Below are positions 59,772 to 64,000 of a stretch of DNA of 64,000 bases, in pieces (the stretch's first letter is position 1; each line of letters begins with the position of its first letter). The translations under genes and the position numbers were made by a program. Source of the DNA: Shewanella inventionis (GTDB taxonomy: Bacteria > Pseudomonadota > Gammaproteobacteria > Enterobacterales > Shewanellaceae); the NCBI RefSeq assembly GCF_014641855.1, contig NZ_BMII01000020.1:43742-107741 (forward strand), given 5' to 3'. The notes under the pieces are model-generated. The model was not told where the DNA came from. It ran no database searches and worked only from the letters and a program-made list of their open reading frames with translations.

Positions 59772-60253
59772 CACAATCAACAAAAAACAAACTAGTAAAA
59801 GCCCTAGAGCGATTAATAGAGGGTGAGCCTGAGAATCGTGAGTTAAGAAAAAAAGCACGAGAAGGAAAACTGAAAATCAACAATAGTGCTGTTGAAAAAG
59901 AAGCTGGGCTTTCTGTGGGTTCACTAAGAAGGCATGAAGATGTTCAAATAATGGTGAAAAATAAGTCACTTGAAGTTCGTGTAACACTGGATGGCTCTGG
60001 TAAATCACCAGTTGAGGTTTTACAAGCTGAAGTTAAAAAACTTAAAAGTGAAAAAACTCAAGCAAATAATAAGAAAAAAGAATACTTAGACCTTTCCAGA
60101 AGCCATGAGAAAGCACTAGCAAGACAAGCAGCTATCCATATCAAAATAGTTCAAGACTTAATGGGAATGCTGCATGAAAGTCAGCGAGAGAAGGCAATGG
60201 ATAAAGTAGTAAAAGCAAGGCCAGATAAACTTATCGAAGGAAAATTTAGATAA
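59768..60253 (+). CDS. Small coiled-coil recombination auxiliary protein, Srap/TnpC-like
   Basis: 161 aa, highly charged. Residues ~25-60 look helical with a helix-turn-helix-like AVEKEAGLSVGSLRRHEDV; residues ~78-130 (VLQAEVKKLKSEKTQANNKKKEY...) are a probable coiled coil. ATG overlaps the intB stop, so translation is coupled. Position as fourth core gene matches SE srap and is analogous to TnpC of Tn554-like elements. Confidence 0.65.
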   Translation: MTQSTKNKLVKALERLIEGEPENRELRKKAREGKLKINNSAVEKEAGLSVGSLRRHEDVQIMVKNKSLEVRVTLDGSGKSPVEVLQAEVKKLKSEKTQANNKKKEYLDLSRSHEKALARQAAIHIKIVQDLMGMLHESQREKAMDKVVKARPDKLIEGKFR

Positions 60254-60385
60254 AACAGTCTTGTTTAGAGTAGTCACAAGGCAGTTGTCACTTATCACCC
60301 ATAGCATTGTAAACTCTAGTGTATATAATGCCAAAATAGACATTGTATAATTTACGCTGCTAACAACATATAAAGGATATGGTAT

Positions 60386-60850
60386 ATGACGATTGAAGTT
60401 GGACAGGTTGCACCTGATTTTACACTGTTAGATCAGGACAGTAACTCAATAACCCTATCAGAATTTAAAGGTAAAAAAACACTTGTTTATTTTTACCCTA
60501 GGGCAAGCACTCCAGGGTGTACAATTCAAGCTCAAGGATTACGCGATTCTAAAGCAGAACTGGCAGCACTTAATGTCGTAGTTTTGGGTGTGAGTCCCGA
60601 TACTCCGAAGAAACTTACAAACTTCATCAATAAACAAGAATTGAACTTCACCCTACTCGCTGATGAAGATAAAGCTGTATGTGAAAAATACCATGTATGG
60701 CAATTGAAGAAATTCATGGGCAAAGAGAGTATGGGCGTCGTTCGTACAACCTTCCTTGTCGATGAAAAAGGTAATATTGAGCATATATTCAACAAGTTCA
60801 AAACTAAAGATCACCATGAAGTAGTTTTAGATTACTTGAATAGTAAGTAG
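60386..60850 (+). CDS. bcp: Intact thiol peroxidase (Bcp/PrxQ) carried by the element
   Basis: 154 aa, complete. Reduces hydroperoxides with thiol electrons; peroxidatic Cys45 in RASTPGCTIQ. The usual resolving Cys five residues on is Gln (CTIQAQGLRD), as in the resident copy, so a one-Cys mechanism or Cys99 could be used. Clearly divergent from the resident copy, so not a duplication of it. AAGGA ribosome-binding site; a TATAAT-like -10 at 60346-60351. Lies 132 bases behind the core genes. Best read as replacement for the bcp broken by insertion. Confidence 0.93.
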   Translation: MTIEVGQVAPDFTLLDQDSNSITLSEFKGKKTLVYFYPRASTPGCTIQAQGLRDSKAELAALNVVVLGVSPDTPKKLTNFINKQELNFTLLADEDKAVCEKYHVWQLKKFMGKESMGVVRTTFLVDEKGNIEHIFNKFKTKDHHEVVLDYLNSK

Positions 60851-60878
60851 TCGATTAACAAAGTAGAGGCAGAATTCA

Positions 60879-61109
60879 ATGATTCGCTATATTCATGTTT
60901 CAGACTCACGAAAAACTGATGTTGAATCACAGCGTGAAGCAATCAATGCATATGGATTCGAGCACCACTTAGTCATTTGAAGAACATGTCTCTACCACCA
61001 CTACAGAATTCTGTGAGCGAAAACTATCAAGGCTAATTGCATCAAGGCAAAACATCATCGTTTCTGACATCACCAGATTGGGCCGAAATACAATTTGTAT
61101 CATCTAGTA
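60879..61109 (+). pseudogene. Serine recombinase (resolvase/invertase) N-terminal remnant
   Basis: First piece 60879-60980: MIRYIHVSDSRKTDVESQRE, a degenerate resolvase N-terminus in which the usual YxRVS reads YIHVS. After a stop, a second frame reads ERKLSRLIASRQ and NIIVSDITRLGRNT, matching the R-x-x-L...L-x-R-LGR-N/S region of the catalytic domain. Then a stop at 61107-61109. Frameshifted, no DNA-binding domain: dead. Confidence 0.7.
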
Positions 61110-61129
61110 CTCGTTCACACAAGTTTTGA

Positions 61130-61516
61130 CTAGTTGAGGGCACCGTATGCCTTCTCTAGCTTTTCCCTCGCTAAGTCGACATTGAATAACCAATTAATTG
61201 TCGACTTGGCGTTGTTTCTCGATTTTTCCCAAGCCCTAAGCTCTTCCTCCAATAATTCAAAGCTGTGTATACGCCGTTTTAAGCATTGCTTATTCATTGT
61301 CCCAATCTCAATTTCTACCATATTTAGCCAACTGGCATGCTTAGGGGTGTAATGGAACTCTATCTTTTTTAGTATTCTTCTCGCTTCTGCCGGAGAGAAT
61401 GCTTCATATCGGCGTTTTTCAAGGTAGTTGTCGCTCTTTGCTTTGCTTAAATATACACTTAACTTAATCATTGGATAAGTATCTGAAACTGGAGACATAG
61501 AGCATTCGAGTGCCAC
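61130..61516 (-). pseudogene. IS630-family transposase, C-terminal fragment
   Basis: 128 codons; complete IS630 transposases have ~340. The recognisable stretch ARRILKKIEFHYTPKHASWLNMVEIEIG includes the last acidic residue of the DDE site, followed by the RRI...LEEELRAWEKSRN tail. The N-terminal domain and first two catalytic Asp are missing. Confidence 0.8.
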
Positions 61517-61598
61517 GACATTACTAATAGTAATGCAAACTGAGGGGTTAGCAGTTAGTCTTTAAACTCTAAAAGATTTCTGTCCATTTCCAAGTTAA

Positions 61599-62030
61599 AT
61601 GAGCACATATCTAGCTCAATATTTAATGACTCAGCAACTCGAGATAGCGAACAATGTTTCAATTAATGATAGGATGCTTAATTTCATGATGACAGATTTA
61701 AACGGTGGTGCTATGGAAGCTCAATACGTCGGTATTAATGAGTATTTTGCTACAGGAGAAGGAGTTACGTACGTAATAGCATCCGGTACAAAGGCTCAAA
61801 TTAACGAGTTTGCTGGGCCTTATTTTTCTACGGGGTTAGGATTTTACTCGTTTGAAGAAATAAAAAGCGCATTGATTGAATTTGAGAGCATGAATGAAAC
61901 TCTGATCATTGATGATAAAAGCTTAAGAGCAGCACATGTACTGCAAACTCATTTACCCAGCGCTGCAAATTTCATAAAACAGTTTGGTTTTGGGACATTC
62001 TCCTACAAGTTTCACTACAACTTGAGCTAG
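61599..62030 (+). CDS. Hypothetical protein, element cargo
   Basis: 143 aa, no signal peptide or membrane segment, no family recognised. Sequence is moderately acidic with Gly/Tyr/Phe-rich middle (EGVTYVIASG, FAGPYFSTGLGFYSFEE). Ribosome-binding site is weak. Isolated between an IS630 fragment and the leftward regulator gene, so it may be a fragment of something larger. Confidence 0.45.
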   Translation: MSTYLAQYLMTQQLEIANNVSINDRMLNFMMTDLNGGAMEAQYVGINEYFATGEGVTYVIASGTKAQINEFAGPYFSTGLGFYSFEEIKSALIEFESMNETLIIDDKSLRAAHVLQTHLPSAANFIKQFGFGTFSYKFHYNLS

Positions 62031-62070
62031 CAGATTGACTCTGTAATGAAATAGCCTCGACAGCATTCAT

Positions 62071-62397
62071 TCACTTTGAATCCAAGTTTTCACTTCTAAT
62101 TTGCTTTAATAGCATGGCTTTGCTTTCCTCTGACATTTTGTCGAGTAAGCAGATTAATTCGGCTGAGCTTTCAGATTCACAAAAAAAGTATGCAACTGGC
62201 ACACCTAACTCATCAGCTATCGCTTTTAAAGTTGAATAATCAGGGGTGTGCTTACCTTTCTCATAATGGTTCATTCTAGCACTTGCAGTTCCAGGTTCCA
62301 TACCTAACTGAATACCAAGATTCATTTGGCTAATCCCTTTCTTCAACCTTGCCATTTTGAGCCTAAGAGGAAGTGGGTTGATTTTTGTTTCTGACAT
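62071..62397 (-). CDS. XRE-family helix-turn-helix regulator
   Basis: 108 aa from ATG 62397 (MSETKINPLPLRLKMAR). A TTG-initiated longer frame to 62466 is less likely because it would run through the palindromic operator at 62458-62474. HTH at residues ~18-55 (QMNLGIQLGMEPGTASARMNHYEKGKHTP is the recognition part) and a short C-terminal tail. Divergent from the wHTH/helicase pair; likely autoregulator of that module. Confidence 0.85.
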   Translation of the reverse strand: MSETKINPLPLRLKMARLKKGISQMNLGIQLGMEPGTASARMNHYEKGKHTPDYSTLKAIADELGVPVAYFFCESESSAELICLLDKMSEESKAMLLKQIRSENLDSK

Positions 62398-62421
62398 TGG
62401 TTCATTATTGTTATTCCAAAG

Positions 62422-62474
62422 TAACTTAGATTGTCTTAGTTTTTTTTCTTCAGGTATACTAAGCAATCCTTAGT
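62422..62474. promoter_or_regulatory. Candidate XRE operators in the divergent control region
   Basis: ACTAAG-CAATC-CTTAGT (62458-62474) is a perfect 6-5-6 palindrome. A related imperfect site AACTTAGATTGTCTTAGTT lies about 35 bases away (62423-62441). Spacing and position between the regulator and the operon fit repressor binding. Confidence 0.6.
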
Positions 62475-62618
62475 GCTTTATTGTTTTTTGTCAAGCTATG
62501 ACCATATTTTTCAAAAGTCACCTGAACAATTTAAAAAAAGCATTAAGCATACTTAAAAAAACAAATAGATAAATTGTTAGCTATTGAAATTGTTATTAAA
62601 TTATTTTCTGGTGTAAAT

Positions 62619-63128
62619 ATGATTAGCATAAATGAAGTTCTCTTGGACATTTTAATGGAAAAAAACCTGCAATCATTTTCTGTTAATGAACTAAAAAAAA
62701 TGTTCATCGCGGTTGTTCCGGGAGTTGATAATCGACAACTAAGCCAACTAATTAACAGAACTCTAAGCAAACTCTGTAAACACGGCTTTGTAGAAAAAAC
62801 GATTAATGTAACAAAAGCATCATATCGAAAGACGACGTTTTTTGATGTCAGCAAACTCTATAAAAGTAAATCTAGAATTCACCTTGTTGAAGCTGAAACC
62901 GAAGAAACAAAAGATAAAATCCATCAATTAAAAGCAACACTGAATAAATATCAAGTTGATTTAATGGGTTTTATTGGTGAAGCAGAGGAGTTCAAAAGAA
63001 TTTTTAGTGAGTTTCCAGAAGCCAAACAGGAACTTTACACTAAGTACATGGATGCTAGAAATCAAAGCTCTACAATAATTGGCAAAATTAAAGCTCTAGA
63101 AGCTTGTTTAAATGTAGTCAAAGGTTAA
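62619..63128 (+). CDS. Winged-helix plus coiled-coil protein, helicase partner
   Basis: 169 aa from ATG 62619; the open frame begins at a TTG (62574) without a ribosome-binding site. N-terminal ~85 residues have a winged-helix pattern (FSVNELKKMFIAV, NRTLSKLCKHGFVEK), then a coiled coil from about residue 95 to 160 (EETKDKIHQLKATLNKYQV...). No named family. Stop is 3 bases before the helicase ATG, so the two form one operon. Confidence 0.6.
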   Translation: MISINEVLLDILMEKNLQSFSVNELKKMFIAVVPGVDNRQLSQLINRTLSKLCKHGFVEKTINVTKASYRKTTFFDVSKLYKSKSRIHLVEAETEETKDKIHQLKATLNKYQVDLMGFIGEAEEFKRIFSEFPEAKQELYTKYMDARNQSSTIIGKIKALEACLNVVKG

Positions 63129-63131
63129 GAG

Positions 63132-63956
63132 ATGCAACTAAGAAATTGGCAAACACGTTGCGTAAATGAAGCGCTCAGGTGCTACGAATTTCAGCAACAC
63201 TTTATGTGCTTAGCTACGCCAGGGGCTGGGAAGACCATAATGGCAGCTTCATTAGCTGCAAAGTTAATGGAATTAAAAAAAGTTGATTTTATTTTATGCT
63301 TCTCGCCGTCGATTGAAGTAAATGAGAGCATTGAAATTACATTTACAAAAATATTTAATCGCCGGTTTGATGGACTCCTAGGTGCCCTGGGAGGAATTTA
63401 CACTTATCAATCTATGTCCTCATTTAGCTCAAAATTTTGGCAACTTCTCAAAACTAGTAAAGTTTTCGTCATTTTGGATGAAGTTCATCATTTGAAAGGT
63501 ACAGATCTGTGCAATGCAAATGCTTGGGGCGAGGAAGTATTACTCAACATCCAAAACCAAGCTGCCTACACCCTCGCTTTATCGGGTACTCCATGGCGTT
63601 CAGATCAAGCACCAATTGTCCTATCTCGATTCACAAGGCCAGATAATACTATTCATTGTGATTTCGTTTATGGGCTGCAAGAAGCTGTGGACAATGGCGT
63701 TTGCAAAAAACCTAACATTGTATTGATTGATAACGACAAAATTGAACTCGGCACTACAAAAGATTCGAAGGCTTTTAACTCTATAGCTGAACTGTTGACA
63801 CAAACTAAGTTTAGCTACCAATCATTAATTAATAACACTCAGATAGTTCATTACATCTTGCACCAATGCGTGCTGCGTAATACCATGATGCCGATCGGTC
63901 AATACCATTCAAGCCGATCACTTTTTTGTTCGCCAGTAGACCTCCGTAAAATCTAG
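63132..63956 (+). CDS. SF2 DEAD/DEAH-type helicase, first RecA domain (probably interrupted)
   Basis: 274 codons. Walker A ATPGAGKT (28-35), Walker B DEVH (116-119), motif III SGTPWR (151-156) as in type III restriction/UvrB-like SF2 helicases. N-terminal MQLRNWQTRCVNEAL is the Q-motif. The second RecA domain is missing: homology seems to end at about residue 249 (base ~63880), after which come ~25 unrelated codons and a stop. An inverted repeat beginning at 63911 suggests an insertion sequence entered here. Confidence 0.7.
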   Translation: MQLRNWQTRCVNEALRCYEFQQHFMCLATPGAGKTIMAASLAAKLMELKKVDFILCFSPSIEVNESIEITFTKIFNRRFDGLLGALGGIYTYQSMSSFSSKFWQLLKTSKVFVILDEVHHLKGTDLCNANAWGEEVLLNIQNQAAYTLALSGTPWRSDQAPIVLSRFTRPDNTIHCDFVYGLQEAVDNGVCKKPNIVLIDNDKIELGTTKDSKAFNSIAELLTQTKFSYQSLINNTQIVHYILHQCVLRNTMMPIGQYHSSRSLFCSPVDLRKI

Positions 63957-64000
63957 CTTCAGTGATCGGCTTCAGTCAAGGTATTTAGTTTTTTTCGCAT
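63880..64000. mobile_element. Possible end of an insertion sequence disrupting the helicase gene
   Basis: AAGCCGATCAC (63911-63921) and GTGATCGGCTT (63962-63972) form a perfect 11-bp inverted repeat; a further CCGATCGG lies at 63891. The helicase frame degenerates at the same place. No transposase is visible before the window ends, so the identity is open; a hairpin of other function is possible. Confidence 0.4.

Larger units (their letters stand above)
53695..64000 (+). mobile_element. SE-type integrative element inserted in bcp (right end outside window)
   Basis: Left boundary at about 53700, where bcp homology ends in GAAGAAATT; ~90 bases further starts a codirectional four-gene set intA-tfp-intB-srap-like (53794-60253). 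Cargo follows: intact bcp, decayed serine recombinase, IS630 fragment, orphan gene, XRE / wHTH-coiled-coil / SF2 helicase. Core composition, order and the internal-gene target fit strand-biased circularizing integrative elements. The gamma-mobile-trio (GMT) elements are an alternative relative with recombinase sets. The right end was not seen. Confidence 0.8.

Noticed and set aside
53794..60253. Reading the core as a prophage or ICE integrase region
   Set aside because: No phage structural, excisionase, relaxase or conjugation genes; three large codirectional recombinase-type genes plus a small helper point to an SE/GMT/Tn554-like element instead.

Overview
The window reads as chromosomal DNA of a marine gammaproteobacterium, most probably Shewanella or a close relative. 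This rests on the zwf-pgl-edd-eda block divergent from hexR with pykA next to it, a psrA-fadE pair, a rhombosortase, a VC2046/SO_2500-type protein, and the bamC-dapA / gcvR-bcp arrangement. No rRNA, CRISPR array, plasmid or phage structural genes were seen.

Layout. 1-828: 3' end of a dGTPase-family gene. 981-7163 (minus): sugar-alcohol (probably mannitol) catabolic locus with fructokinase, mannitol-type dehydrogenase, NCS1-like permease, SorC-family regulator and HAD phosphatase. 7835-10432: adhE behind a near-perfect HexR-like box. 10489-11181: amino-acid racemase. 11182-16226: low-gene-density variable segment holding four copies of a ~135-bp palindromic repeat (two per side, in opposite orientations), mosaic GC-hairpin repeats, a DUF4160/DUF2442 toxin-antitoxin-like pair, two IS91-family 3' ends, and an integron-cassette-like membrane gene with an attC-like site. 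16227-23858: Entner-Doudoroff/pentose-phosphate entry genes, hexR and pykA. 24348-27277: fadE and psrA with a palindromic PsrA-type operator; a second fadE at 42931 has a similar box. 27474-34659: M2 peptidase, Smr protein, YchJ, c-di-GMP protein, small conserved genes. 34784-35159: three identical tRNA-Tyr genes. 35338-45896: PLP enzyme, queE/queC, rhombosortase, hemolysin-III protein, alkyltransferase-like protein, amidotransferase, fadE2, thioesterase. 45962-50136: RND efflux pump and adaptor. 50475-53283: bamC, dapA, gcvR.

From about 53,700 to the window end is an integrated mobile element. It interrupts the resident bcp gene just after the Lys-Lys-Phe codons near its 3' end. It begins with a four-gene recombination core: an active-looking tyrosine recombinase, a large companion protein lacking the catalytic set, a second active-looking tyrosine recombinase, and a small coiled-coil protein. 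This matches the intA-tfp-intB-srap core of strand-biased circularizing integrative elements (SEs). Directly behind the core the element carries a complete but clearly divergent bcp, so it appears to replace the gene it breaks. Further cargo is a decayed serine recombinase, an IS630 fragment, an orphan small gene, and a divergent XRE-regulator / winged-helix-coiled-coil / SF2-helicase module that looks like a defence-type cassette whose helicase is cut off near the window edge. The right end of the element and the detached 3' end of resident bcp lie outside the window.
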